From the NCBI RefSeq assembly GCF_000166195.2, contig NZ_CM001403.1, positions 3,676,432 to 3,740,431 of the forward strand: 64,000 nt of DNA, read 5' to 3'. The DNA comes from Mucilaginibacter paludis DSM 18603 (lineage in GTDB: Bacteria > Bacteroidota > Bacteroidia > Sphingobacteriales > Sphingobacteriaceae). The position numbers were made by a program, and so were the translations under genes. Below the pieces are notes generated by a model that was not told the origin of the DNA, did not search any database, and worked only from the letters and a program-made list of their open reading frames with translations. Shown here in pieces: positions 27,746 to 36,203 of this stretch; positions within the stretch are counted from its first letter, which is position 1; every line of letters starts with the position of its first letter.

Positions 27746-28374
27746 AAGATAAAAGCGTACCCGTAAGACGAATATAGAATATAGTTTAGCGTGGGCATAA
27801 CATATCTATCAACCCTGAGCCCGTAATATCGAAGGTTTTTTACCAAAATATATTGATGAAGCCCCATAATAATTAGGGCTCCGGCACTAAAAATTAAGGT
27901 TCCGGCACTTATCCAAAAATAAGGGTGAGTGTTTAACATAATTGCAGAATCGTCCTCCAGAAACAATTTTACTACGGCAAGCAGGGATATAACCGCCATT
28001 GCAAACTCACACAAAATCATGCTATAAGTATCAGCCTGATAAATTCCTTGAAAAAAGCAGATGTTAAATAACAGGCATGCCATCAGGAGAATACTAAATG
28101 CCAAATACATGACACGACCTTTACCTTTTAACAAAAGCATTCGAAAAAAAATACACAAAGAAACAGGGGTAGATATAATCAGATAGGTGTTATATATCCA
28201 GTAATTTGTGTGCCATCCAAGTTTATCACAATTAACTGCTAAATTTTCTGTGACAACTACAATTATTAATAAAGGAATAAATGCGGACAACTTAAACCTG
28301 TTAAGCCCTTTATAACAGTAAACTGCTATCAAAAGGCTTAACATTTGAAAAACTTCAAAAAGTCTGAATTCCAT
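27709..28374 (-). CDS. Seven-segment membrane protein, putative kinase partner
   Basis: A 221-residue, highly hydrophobic protein with about seven membrane segments, few soluble residues, and no catalytic motif. Notable are acidic and aromatic residues between segments (CDKLGWHTNYWIYNTY, LEDDSAIMLNTHPYFW). Its gene overlaps the kinase gene by 37 bases and lies 4 bases after the polyglycine protein gene, so the three are one translation-coupled unit. A sensory input module for the kinase is the simplest reading, but this is inferred from gene order. I do not recognise a named family. Confidence 0.75.
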   Translation of the reverse strand: MEFRLFEVFQMLSLLIAVYCYKGLNRFKLSAFIPLLIIVVVTENLAVNCDKLGWHTNYWIYNTYLIISTPVSLCIFFRMLLLKGKGRVMYLAFSILLMACLLFNICFFQGIYQADTYSMILCEFAMAVISLLAVVKLFLEDDSAIMLNTHPYFWISAGTLIFSAGALIIMGLHQYILVKNLRYYGLRVDRYVMPTLNYILYSSYGYAFILCRKLTNKPSQQ

Positions 28375-28378
28375 TAAA

Positions 28379-28726
28379 TTATGGCTTCAGTTCTCCGAGA
28401 TTTAAAGGGTCTTGAGGCGCAGGTCCACCGCCACCGCCACCATCAGTAACAGTATCACAATCAGTATATAGAAATGAGGTTAACCTACCTTCTTTACCCA
28501 TTGTTTCAGGGTAAGCTTCTATAAACTCTTTAGTATAAATACCGAGTTTTATACAAATTCTGTCGGTATCCAATTTGTCAACCAAAAGTGATCTGACCGC
28601 TTCTACAGAAAATGAAACATTTGCTGTATAAGCTTTTTTAATACTTGCGATATCATCGCTTTGATACATTTTTTCGTAAAGGGCTACACAGCCTGCTGCT
28701 AATTTTGGATCTACTTTTTCAGCCAT
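28379..28726 (-). CDS. Small protein with polyglycine C-terminal tail
   Basis: A 115-residue protein without signal peptide. The first 90 residues look folded and helical (PKLAAGCVALYEKMYQS, SVEAVRSLLVDKL), then a short linker CDTVTDGGGGGG and a proline-rich end APQDPLNLGELKP. It is the first gene of the membrane protein/kinase operon. I recognise no family. The tail recalls leader/core layouts of secreted peptides, but there is no processing enzyme or exporter nearby, so a flexible linker is at least as likely. Confidence 0.7.
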   Translation of the reverse strand: MAEKVDPKLAAGCVALYEKMYQSDDIASIKKAYTANVSFSVEAVRSLLVDKLDTDRICIKLGIYTKEFIEAYPETMGKEGRLTSFLYTDCDTVTDGGGGGGPAPQDPLNLGELKP

Positions 28727-28945
28727 TGTAATTAAGGGATTAGACGGTTAAAATTACAAAGAAAATAGCATATTTAAGCGTAGAAGGCAATATTTAACAT
28801 TTGCAGCTAATAACAAGAGGCTGTCTCAAAATACTGAGATGGCCTTTTTTATGTTTTTTTGGATTTTATATTATCCTTTGACTGTACCGTCTTAATTTGC
28901 TGTTCTAAACCGATTATTTTCAAAAGAGGCACAAAAACAGCTTTT

Positions 28946-30481
28946 TTAAGCTGCTTTTTTCCTGATGTTTTGTGCAATTGCCAATAACCCCCATTCGATT
29001 GCCACTTTTTCCTTGCCGCGGAGCATAAAGCGGCGGAACCCGTGGTTCTGTTTGATATTTCCGAAAACTGGTTCAACATCATAACATCGCTGCTTTCGTT
29101 TTTCGATGCCCTTTTCACTATTGAGCAGTCCGTACGCTATTGCTTTATGTCGCTTTAGATTTTCGTTAACCTCTATAATTCTATTCCCCTGAGATTTATG
29201 GCAGGCCCCATTTAATGGACAGCCAGAACAATTCTTTGCCTGATACCTTTTGCTGGTCTGCTCAAAGCCGGTACTTGTTTTTCGCTTTCCATCACCGATA
29301 TAGTGCATTCTTTGTCCCATCGGGCAGATGTAGCAATCCTGGGCCGGATCATAGAACAGTTTGTCGGCACTAAATGGCTGCTTGGTATTGTAATGTTCGC
29401 TCTGCTGTTTATCGAACATCCCATATTTAACATAGGCTTCAATATTCCGGGCTTCTAACAGGTCATAATTTTCTTCACTTCCGTAACCGGCATCTGCAGT
29501 AATAGTTTCCAGGGTTTTACCATAACTGGCCTTGTGTTGCTCTAAATGCGCTTGTAATGTCGTGGTGTCGGTGGGGTTCGGGTGGATGGTGTAATTGACG
29601 ATGAACTGGTTGGATGTGGAGATCTGAACGTTGTAGCCTGCTTTAAGCTGTCCGTTCTGCATGTGGTCTTCCTTCATCCGCATGAAGGTTGCATCGGTAT
29701 CGGTCTTGCTGAAGCTGTTTCGATTGCCCAGAATGGCCTCTTTGCGTTCATATTCGGCTATTTTCTTGGGGTATTCCCTGCTTACATATTTCAGCTTTGC
29801 CTTCATCTTTTTACTGGTATGGGGCTTCTCGGCCAGTACCGCGTTGAGCGTATCCACCGTATCCTGTACCCTTTTTGGGCTGATATCCGTAAAATCCGGT
29901 GGTTCAGGGAGGTTATCTTCGGCTTTGGCTATACTTTGAGCATATTCCCAGATTTCACCCAGCGCTTTTTTCATCTTTTCCTTATTGGTCTGGATCGCCT
30001 TTTTCCATACAAAAGTGTATCTGTTGGCATTGGCCTCTATCTTGGTGCCATCGGTATAGACTTCTTCAATGCTTAACAGGCCTTCTTCGGCTAACAGTTT
30101 TACTACTTCCTCGAAAACGCTGCGCAGGGCGTCCTTAAGGCGAACACCACGAAAACGGTTAATGGTATTGTGGTCTGGATAGCTCATTCCGCTCAGCCAC
30201 ATCAAGTTGATGTTCTCTTTACAGGCCGTTTCCAGCTTTCTGCTGCTGTAAACGTTGCTGACATAGCCATAAACCAAAACTTTTAGCAACATCTGTGGGT
30301 GGTAGCTTGAGGTGCCCTTAATATGATAAGCGTCCAAAAGACCCTGTATATTGATCCTGTTAACAATATCATTTACAATACGAACAGGATGACCTTTTGC
30401 TACAAGTTCATCTAAGGTAGGCGGAATGGCCATGACCTGGGATTGGTAGTAGGGCTTGAAAGTTGGTTTTCCGGATGCCAT
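28946..30481 (-). CDS. IS1182 family transposase
   Basis: A 511-residue DDE transposase. The N-terminal DUF772-like helical domain (KGTSSYHPQMLLKVLVYGYVSN) is followed by VYTDGTKIEANANRYTF with the first catalytic Asp near residue 145, TADAGYGSEENYDLLEARN with the second near 335, and a C-terminal RNase-H-like portion with the basic RCYDVEPVFGNIKQNHGF carrying the Glu. It is intact, so the element may be active or only recently disturbed. The catalytic cysteine-rich insertion CPMGQRMHY...CSGCPLNGACHKSQ is typical of the family. Confidence 0.95.
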   Translation of the reverse strand: MASGKPTFKPYYQSQVMAIPPTLDELVAKGHPVRIVNDIVNRINIQGLLDAYHIKGTSSYHPQMLLKVLVYGYVSNVYSSRKLETACKENINLMWLSGMSYPDHNTINRFRGVRLKDALRSVFEEVVKLLAEEGLLSIEEVYTDGTKIEANANRYTFVWKKAIQTNKEKMKKALGEIWEYAQSIAKAEDNLPEPPDFTDISPKRVQDTVDTLNAVLAEKPHTSKKMKAKLKYVSREYPKKIAEYERKEAILGNRNSFSKTDTDATFMRMKEDHMQNGQLKAGYNVQISTSNQFIVNYTIHPNPTDTTTLQAHLEQHKASYGKTLETITADAGYGSEENYDLLEARNIEAYVKYGMFDKQQSEHYNTKQPFSADKLFYDPAQDCYICPMGQRMHYIGDGKRKTSTGFEQTSKRYQAKNCSGCPLNGACHKSQGNRIIEVNENLKRHKAIAYGLLNSEKGIEKRKQRCYDVEPVFGNIKQNHGFRRFMLRGKEKVAIEWGLLAIAQNIRKKAA

Positions 30482-30587
30482 AAATCATAACTATTTATAC
30501 TTAAATATCTGAAATTCAAATGAATATACAAAATTTTTAATTGAAAACATCCGTTTTTTTTTAACAAGAGGCTGCCTTTTTGAAGTG

Positions 30588-30620
30588 AACCCCAAAAGTT
30601 AGACAAAAACTTTTGGGGTT
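30588..30620. repeat. 13-bp perfect stem-loop at the IS3 left end
   Basis: AACCCCAAAAGTT and AACTTTTGGGGTT flank the 7-base loop AGACAAA, just upstream of orfA. The first arm is the terminal repeat itself. Such a structure could limit transcription entering from outside or hide the orfA start region. Confidence 0.7.
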
Positions 30621-30628
30621 TATTATTT

Positions 30629-31150
30629 ATGTCAAAGCACACATTTGAAGAGAAACTTGATGTAGTTTCTCAAGTAAGAAAGGGAAAGCCGATTCTACGG
30701 ATATCCCGCGAACGCCATATCCGTGAAGGCATGATATTGGAATGGGTTCGGAAATATGATCTTTATGGCGAAAGTGGGCTGCTCAAACAACCTAACGTCA
30801 AGCCCACGCCTGATTTCAAAGAAGAAGTTGTAAGGCTTGTCATAGAAAAAAAAGTACCTTTAAATCAGGTTGTTCTGGAATATAGATTAAGCAAGACTGC
30901 TTTAGAGCGCTGGGTAAGATCAGTACGGGTTGAGGGATATGCAGTACTATACCAGCAAAAGAATCCTGGACGACCACCTAAATGCATGGGAAGATCAAAG
31001 AAGCTTGAACCTGAAACAGAAGTAGAGAAGCTCCAGGCGGAAAATAGCCGTTTGCGGGCGGAGAACGCACTATTAAAAAAAGTCACGGCCTTAGTCAAGG
31101 AAAAAGAAGCCCGCGAACGCATGAGTGGGCAAAAGCCATCGAAGAACTAA
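30629..31150 (+). CDS. IS3 family transposase, OrfA
   Basis: A 173-residue DNA-binding subunit with two helix-turn-helix segments: residues 3-50 (EEKLDVVSQVRKGKPILRISRERHI) and about 62-105 (FKEEVVRLVIEKKVPLNQVVLEYRLSKTALERWV). A leucine-zipper-like coiled coil (EVEKLQAENSRLRAENALLKKV) lies near residues 130-152. An A7 run inside that coiled coil is a likely -1 frameshift site leading into orfB. Confidence 0.93.
   Translation: MSKHTFEEKLDVVSQVRKGKPILRISRERHIREGMILEWVRKYDLYGESGLLKQPNVKPTPDFKEEVVRLVIEKKVPLNQVVLEYRLSKTALERWVRSVRVEGYAVLYQQKNPGRPPKCMGRSKKLEPETEVEKLQAENSRLRAENALLKKVTALVKEKEARERMSGQKPSKN
31075..31081 (+). other. Predicted -1 programmed frameshift site (A7)
   Basis: The A7 run lies in orfA as TTA AAA AAA G. 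Slipping back one base leads into the orfB frame, which is open from here to the called TTG start at 31177 and onward (…EWAKAIEELRPEHDVS…). An OrfAB fusion made this way is standard for IS3 elements. Confidence 0.7.
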
Positions 31151-31176
31151 GGCCCGAACATGATGTTTCAATTCTA

Positions 31177-31971
31177 TTGGATTGCAAACAGATGGCTCGT
31201 TCTGTATTTTATTATCATCGCAAGCGCCTAAATGATGATAAATACAAGCATGAAAAAGAAGAGATCGCAAGTATATACCACTTGCATAAAGGCAGATATG
31301 GTTATCGGCGGGTCACCGCCGAAATGAAGAACCGGGGTTATAGCATAAATCACAAGACTGTCCAAAAATTGATGGGAACATTAGGCCTAAAATGCAATAT
31401 CAGGAAAGTAAGTTATCGCTCATACAAAGGTGAGGTTGGTAAAATTGCCCCTAATGTACTTGAAAGGGATTTTGAGGCAAATCTGCCTAATCAGAAATGG
31501 GCTACGGATGTCACTCAGATGAACATTAAAGGGGAGAAGATCTATTTATCTCCTATAATTGACATGTTCAACGGGGAAGTCATTTCTTATAGTATTTCAA
31601 AATCTCCAAATATGCAGATGATAGATGAAATGTTATATGAGGCTTTTGATAAAGTGAAAGATATAAGGGGACTTATTTTTCACTCTGACCAAGGGTGGCA
31701 ATATCAACATTATGGATATAGAAAGGCTTTGGAAAAACATGGAATTATTCAAAGCATGTCCAGAAAGGGAAACTGCTTGGATAATGCCTTGGCCGAAAGC
31801 TTCTTTGGGATCTTAAAGACAGAATTACTGTACAAACAGAGCTTTGAAACTGCGGAAGAATTTATAACTTCGTTAAAAGAATACATTCATTACTATAACA
31901 ATGAAAGAATAAAAAACAGGTTAAATGGAAAGAGCCCGGTGGAATACCGAGCTCTCGTACAAAAAACTTAA
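31177..31971 (+). CDS. IS3 family transposase, OrfB (DDE integrase)
   Basis: A catalytic subunit of 264 residues as read from TTG; its true product is probably the OrfAB fusion, since the frame is open upstream to the frameshift site. Order of features: HTH_21-like GRYGYRRVTAEMKNRGYSINHKTVQKLM near residues 35-62, first Asp in WATDVTQM near 110, second Asp in IFHSDQGWQY near 170, and the Glu in DNALAESFFGILKTELLY near 200-217. All three catalytic residues are present. Confidence 0.94.
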   Translation: MDCKQMARSVFYYHRKRLNDDKYKHEKEEIASIYHLHKGRYGYRRVTAEMKNRGYSINHKTVQKLMGTLGLKCNIRKVSYRSYKGEVGKIAPNVLERDFEANLPNQKWATDVTQMNIKGEKIYLSPIIDMFNGEVISYSISKSPNMQMIDEMLYEAFDKVKDIRGLIFHSDQGWQYQHYGYRKALEKHGIIQSMSRKGNCLDNALAESFFGILKTELLYKQSFETAEEFITSLKEYIHYYNNERIKNRLNGKSPVEYRALVQKT

Positions 31972-32031
31972 TTTTGTAAACTGTCCAACTTTTTGGGGTC
32001 ACACCATTTTGACAGCCTCTTGTTATTATGT

Positions 32032-33360
32032 TTACATCTTGGGCATTCGCTTCATCATGCTGGCCATTGCGGCGGGGTTACTCATTTGCTTCATCACTTT
32101 ACGCATATCATCAAACTGCTTAATCAACCGGTTCACCTCCTGCAAGTTAGTGCCTGATCCATTAGCTATGCGGTTGCGCCTGCTTTGGTTAATGCTATCC
32201 GGATTCTCTTTTTCAAAAGGAGTCATGGATTGGATAATGGCCTCAATGGCTTTAAATGCATTGTCGTCAATTTCAACATCCTTCATGGCTTTACCAACGC
32301 CAGGTATCATTCCCATCAGATCTTTCATGTTACCCATTTTTTTGATCTGCTGGATCTGGCCATAAAAGTCGTTAAAGTCAAATTTATTTTTGCGGATCTT
32401 TTTCTGTAGTTCGGCGGCTTGCTTTTCGTCAAATTGTTGCTGGGCACGCTCTACCAACGATACTACGTCGCCCATTCCCAATATACGGGATGCCATCCGA
32501 TCCGGGTGGAAAACATCAAGGGCCTCCATTTTTTCGCCGGTACCTATAAACTTAATCGGCTTATTTACTACCGATTTAATAGACAGGGCAGCACCACCAC
32601 GGGTATCACCGTCCAATTTAGTTAATACCACACCGGTAAAGTCGAGCCTGTCGTTAAATACTTTGGCTGTGTTTACCGCATCCTGACCGGTCATGGAGTC
32701 AACAACAAACAATATCTCGTGCGGGTTAAGCGCGGCCTTTACCTGCTCAATCTCCACCATCATGGCCTCATCGATGGACAAGCGACCGGCGGTATCTACA
32801 ATTACCACATTATTGCCGTTTTGTTTGGCCAAAGCCACACCTTCGCGGGCTATCGCTATCGGATCCTTTGATTCCAGGTTTGCATAAACAGGAACACCGA
32901 TCTGCTCGCCCAAAACCTTTAATTGCTCGATAGCCGCCGGGCGATAAACGTCGCCGGCAACCAATAAAGGCTTTTTACCTTTCTGTGTTTTTAAAAAATT
33001 AGCCAGTTTACCGGTAAAGGTTGTTTTACCTGCACCGTTTAAACCCGCTATCAAAATTATTGTTGGTGTAGCCGGAAAATTCAATTCGGCTGTTGAACCA
33101 CCCATTAACTGGGTAAGTTCATCATTCATAATTTTGGTTAATAACTGGCCTGGAGATATTGATGTTAATACATTTTGGCCCAGCGCCTTCTGCCTAACAT
33201 CATCAGTAAATGCTTTTGCTGTTTTATAGTTAACGTCGGCATCAAGGAGTGCCTTGCGGATCTCCTTCATGGTTTCCGCCACGTTTATTTCTGTAATGGT
33301 TCCCTGACCCTTCAGTACTTTAAATGCCCTGTCGAGTTTATCCGAAAGATTTTCAAACAT
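32032..33360 (-). CDS. ffh: Signal recognition particle protein Ffh
   Basis: A 442-residue GTPase of the signal recognition particle, which binds signal sequences and 4.5S-type RNA and targets ribosomes to the membrane. N domain residues 1-85, G domain with [15 protein letters not shown] near 106-120, [14 protein letters not shown] near 187 and [13 protein letters not shown] near 245, then the methionine-rich M domain (about 300-442) ending [11 protein letters not shown]. The stop codon lies 3 bases from the IS1182 end, so the IS removed or replaced whatever lay downstream. Confidence 0.97.
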   Translation of the reverse strand: MFENLSDKLDRAFKVLKGQGTITEINVAETMKEIRKALLDADVNYKTAKAFTDDVRQKALGQNVLTSISPGQLLTKIMNDELTQLMGGSTAELNFPATPTIILIAGLNGAGKTTFTGKLANFLKTQKGKKPLLVAGDVYRPAAIEQLKVLGEQIGVPVYANLESKDPIAIAREGVALAKQNGNNVVIVDTAGRLSIDEAMMVEIEQVKAALNPHEILFVVDSMTGQDAVNTAKVFNDRLDFTGVVLTKLDGDTRGGAALSIKSVVNKPIKFIGTGEKMEALDVFHPDRMASRILGMGDVVSLVERAQQQFDEKQAAELQKKIRKNKFDFNDFYGQIQQIKKMGNMKDLMGMIPGVGKAMKDVEIDDNAFKAIEAIIQSMTPFEKENPDSINQSRRNRIANGSGTNLQEVNRLIKQFDDMRKVMKQMSNPAAMASMMKRMPKM

Positions 33361-33466
33361 CTTTATATTATTATTTAAATTATAAAATTTAAGCCCACAA
33401 AGTTATGCTTTTAAAGCAAATCAGCACAGTTGTTTATGCTTCAATTTGCTTATCTATTTGTGAGGC

Positions 33467-34465
33467 TCAATTAGGAAATTTATAAATGATACCCAAGGCC
33501 AGGCCCTGTGTAGCTTGCACCTTAGTGTTAGTAGTGGCATCGTACAACACTGTGCCGTTTAAGGTAACGTTAATTAAACGGTTTACCTTTGCGGCAAGGG
33601 TAGCATCAAGCCTGTGCGTTGTGTTATGGATAATATTGTTATATGGTATAAACAGTGCATACCTGGCCTGAAGGTTCATGTTGGTGGCGATATCTTTGTT
33701 AATGGTAGATACCACCTGGAATGCCAGATCGTTGTGAAAAGTACTACCTGGCGTAACACCGTAATTGCCCGAGATATTATGATAAATAGTAGTATCCAAC
33801 ACAAATGTTTGGCGCGCTGTGCCTGTACCGATACGGATATCAATATATTTAACGGGTTTATACTCAAAACCGATAGCCTCCGTTAAGTACCCCGGCGACA
33901 TAAATTTAGATATCAGCAACGGAGCTACACCATCGGAATACTGATAACCTACATCAAACTGCGACTCAAAACTTACAGACCCGAAGAAATACCATTTTTT
34001 TGATAGCTGGGTAGCTAATTTATTATCGTAAAAAATACGGTCGTTGGTTTTACGCGAGAACTGTCCTTTGTTTTTGGATATCCCGTATATCAATAAAAGC
34101 TCTGTTGTATAACTCAACGGCTGTTTGTTGTATTCAGCCTTAAAATCAATATTGGCGCCTAAAGCAAAAGAACTTACCCCTCCGCCACTCCAATTGTTAC
34201 TAAAAGCTGATTGGTTTAAGTTAACGCCTACTGTTAAATATTTGCGCCAGTAACTTACCTGGTAATCTAACATAGTAACCGGTATAGGTTGCGGGCGTAT
34301 TAAAAGCGGGCGGCTATGCACCGGCAAAATATTTTTTGGAGGATCAATTCTTAACTTATTGATCAGCGTAGTATCTATTTTTACAGAATCGGCCTTTTGA
34401 GCTATACTTTGCTTTATAGAAAAAACCAAAGCTATTGTAAAAATGCAAAAGCCAATTTTCGACAT
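33467..34465 (-). CDS. DUF3078 domain-containing exported protein
   Basis: A protein of about 332 residues, read from the ATG at 34465 because it gives a signal peptide (SKIGFCIFTIALVFSIKQSIAQ). The in-frame ATG at 34522 lies inside the ISKra4-like insertion and is not credible. The mature chain is beta-rich with NLNQSAFSNNWSGGGVSSFALGANIDFKAEYNK near residues 90-120, the DUF3078 core, and ends in a barrel-like alternating strand (LALGIIYKF), so an outer-membrane location is likely. Function is unknown. The decayed IS begins about 50 bases upstream and may have changed its promoter. Confidence 0.85.
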   Translation of the reverse strand: MSKIGFCIFTIALVFSIKQSIAQKADSVKIDTTLINKLRIDPPKNILPVHSRPLLIRPQPIPVTMLDYQVSYWRKYLTVGVNLNQSAFSNNWSGGGVSSFALGANIDFKAEYNKQPLSYTTELLLIYGISKNKGQFSRKTNDRIFYDNKLATQLSKKWYFFGSVSFESQFDVGYQYSDGVAPLLISKFMSPGYLTEAIGFEYKPVKYIDIRIGTGTARQTFVLDTTIYHNISGNYGVTPGSTFHNDLAFQVVSTINKDIATNMNLQARYALFIPYNNIIHNTTHRLDATLAAKVNRLINVTLNGTVLYDATTNTKVQATQGLALGIIYKFPN

Positions 34466-34514
34466 ACGGCAAAATAAAAGATTTTTTTTAAAATATCGAT
34501 GACAATTTTGAAAC

Positions 34515-35836
34515 GGGTGCAAATCAAATTGTCGCGAATAAAAAAGAATGATTAAATTTAGGTATTAGAAAAAACATGTTTAATATCTATAAAACAATCA
34601 GTTATGAGCGAAGAAGAGTTTTTAGTCGATAGCACGTAAGCGCTATGAAGAAGTGAATGCCCTGAATGATGGGATGAGTTTTTTATGATTTCGAGAAACG
34701 GCTTTCGGAGATTATGGATGCCATGACCAGGGACCTGCTTGAGACTAAAATAGGAAAAGTTCCCGCCGACAGGCGTAAAAAAAACTCTCTGCAAATCTGG
34801 AGTAATAGAGATAGCCAAAAGCCACCCTTACAGTCAGGGCGCAAAAGGTTTTCAGATCAGTCCCCTGATGCAGGAAAAGATGGTCTTTGCAGGTCAATAC
34901 GATAACTATGGGAGTTGCAATAAATTGATAGAGGTTTTTCTTAACAGGCAGGTTTCTACTTCACAGGTGTTACGGGTAACCAATGCTTATGGAGCAGAAT
35001 TCGGATTGGAAGACCAATCAAAGCGTACTTTAGGGCCACCTGTGAAGCAGGAAGGGGTATATGCGATGGTAGATGGCAGCATGATCCTGACCCGTGGTGG
35101 ATGGAAGGAAACCAAATTAGGACGGGTCTTTAAGTCAGGTGACTGTATAAAGGATGGATCAGACAAAGGCAGTATCTTGCAATCTCAATACATAGCTCAT
35201 TTAGGAGGGAATAAGCCGTTTTGCCGTGCCATGAGTGAACTGCTGGATGCATACGGTGGCAATTCCTTGGGTGAACACTTGGTTCTGATCAATGACGGAG
35301 CAACCTGGATACACCAATGGTGTAAGGATATTTATCCTAAGGCGGTTCATGTATTAGATTATTACCATGCTGTTGAACACTTGTATGGATTTATCACATT
35401 GGCCTTTAAAGATATAGAAACGGGCAGAACATGGGGCAAAAGCATAGAAAAGCTATTAATGGAGAGTAAAGTTGAACAAGTCATTCAAGAGATACAAAAT
35501 CACGGTACAGAAAACAAAAAGGCGCAGGAGGCTAAGGAAGGCTTGATCAACTATTATGAACAAAATAAGGAGAGAATGGATTATGCACGGTATGCAAAAA
35601 TCGGTTCCGGTATTATCGGTTCTGGGGCCATTGAATCCGCCCATAGAACAGTAATTCAAAAGAGGCTTAAACAATCTGGGCAAAGATGGGGGAATTAAAG
35701 GTGCTCAGAACGTACTCAATTTAAGGGTAGTATATATGAGCAATCAATGGAATAAAGTGATTGATCTCATAAAAACAGAACAAGCTAAAGCTGCTTTTAA
35801 TAATATCGCTGCCTAACGACAATTTGATTTGCACCC
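34515..35836 (+). mobile_element. Decayed ISKra4-like insertion sequence with 8-bp target duplication
   Basis: Perfect 20-bp inverted repeats (left GGGTGCAAATCAAATTGTCG) lie at 34515-34534 and 35817-35836. The direct repeat TTTGAAAC flanks both sides (34507-34514 and 35837-35844). The element is 1322 bp and its single transposase gene is broken. Boundaries are firm because repeats and target duplication agree. Confidence 0.9.
34604..35816 (+). pseudogene. Frameshifted ISKra4-like transposase
   Basis: The gene can be rebuilt as about 400 residues from MSEEEFLVD to the stop at 35814-35816 after removing four single-base insertions: near 34631 (GATAGCACG), in a T6 run at about 34678, in an A8 run at 34777-34784 and in a G5 run at about 35690. 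The largest intact piece (34868-35698) shows YAMVDGSMILTRGGW with the first Asp, VLDYYHAVEHLYGF and SGAIESAHRTVIQKRLKQSG, as in ISKra4-type DDE transposases. The name ISKra4 is from memory of these motifs and could be a related family. Confidence 0.8.
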
Positions 35837-35876
35837 TTTGAAACAGGCACAACCATCGGCACATTATCTGTTAATT

Positions 35877-36203
35877 TTAACAAAAATTTAACCAGGCCCA
35901 AAATTTTCTTCGCTGTAAATAATCTGTTTCCGCTTCCTTAGCGTATGCTTCCTTTTCAAAAACAATATTTAAATACGCCTTGCCGCTATCAAGATACCTT
36001 AATAAATTATACAAATAATGTAGCAAATACATCATATAAAAAGGTATAACCAATAATTCTAACTCTTGCCTAAGGTGGATCCTTTCGTGGCGCAATAAAA
36101 TTTCATCGTATTTTAACGACTCGTGCTTCACAAGTATAAACGGAAAAAGAGCCATACCTTCTACCCGCAACGCCGGTACTACGATTACAAAACCATCTCT
36201 CAT
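35877..36203 (-). CDS. Small membrane protein with HEXXH motif
   Basis: A 108-residue protein. EILLRHERIHLRQELELLVIPFY near residues 34-56 holds HERIH, a match to the HEXXH zinc-metalloprotease motif, followed by a hydrophobic segment (LLVIPFYMMYLLHYLYNLL) and then FEKEAYAKEAETDYL, which could supply a third Glu ligand. It is short for a protease and might be a membrane-bound minimal metalloprotein. Its start overlaps the end of the preceding gene by 4 bases. Activity is inferred from the motif only. Confidence 0.7.
   Translation of the reverse strand: MRDGFVIVVPALRVEGMALFPFILVKHESLKYDEILLRHERIHLRQELELLVIPFYMMYLLHYLYNLLRYLDSGKAYLNIVFEKEAYAKEAETDYLQRRKFWAWLNFC

Larger units (their letters stand above)
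30586..32001 (+). mobile_element. IS3 family (IS150 group) insertion sequence
   Basis: An element of about 1.4 kb with imperfect terminal inverted repeats: left TGAACCCCAAAAGTTAGACA and right, read inward, TGACCCCAAAAAGTTGGACA. It carries overlapping orfA and orfB. It sits inside the right-end hairpin of the IS1182 element. No convincing 3-4 bp target duplication could be seen, so the exact ends could be off by a few bases. Confidence 0.85.
28808..32028. mobile_element. IS1182 family element, interrupted by an IS3 family element
   Basis: The outer ends are inverted copies of TAATAACAAGAGGCTGTC (18 bp) at 28808-28825 and 32011-32028. A third copy, TTAACAAGAGGCTGCC, at about 30560 is in the same orientation as the left end and would form, with the right end, a terminal hairpin that is now split by the IS3 insertion. 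The right end lies 3 bases before the ffh stop codon. No clear target duplication was seen outside the ends. Confidence 0.75.

Noticed and set aside
26960..28726. RiPP or lanthipeptide biosynthetic cluster built around the polyglycine protein
   Set aside because: No modification enzyme, peptidase or peptide exporter is present next to it; the neighbours are a membrane protein and a kinase.
28849..29118. Minus-strand open frame of 89 codons at the end of the IS1182 transposase
   Set aside because: It runs in another frame over the end of the transposase and gives a low-complexity basic peptide; probably a chance frame.
29582..30076. Plus-strand open frame of 164 codons opposite the IS1182 transposase
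   Set aside because: It is a shadow of the transposase gene on the other strand, with no recognisable motif.
34558..34818. Short minus-strand frames at the ISKra4-like element
   Set aside because: They are antisense to the decayed transposase and have no independent support.
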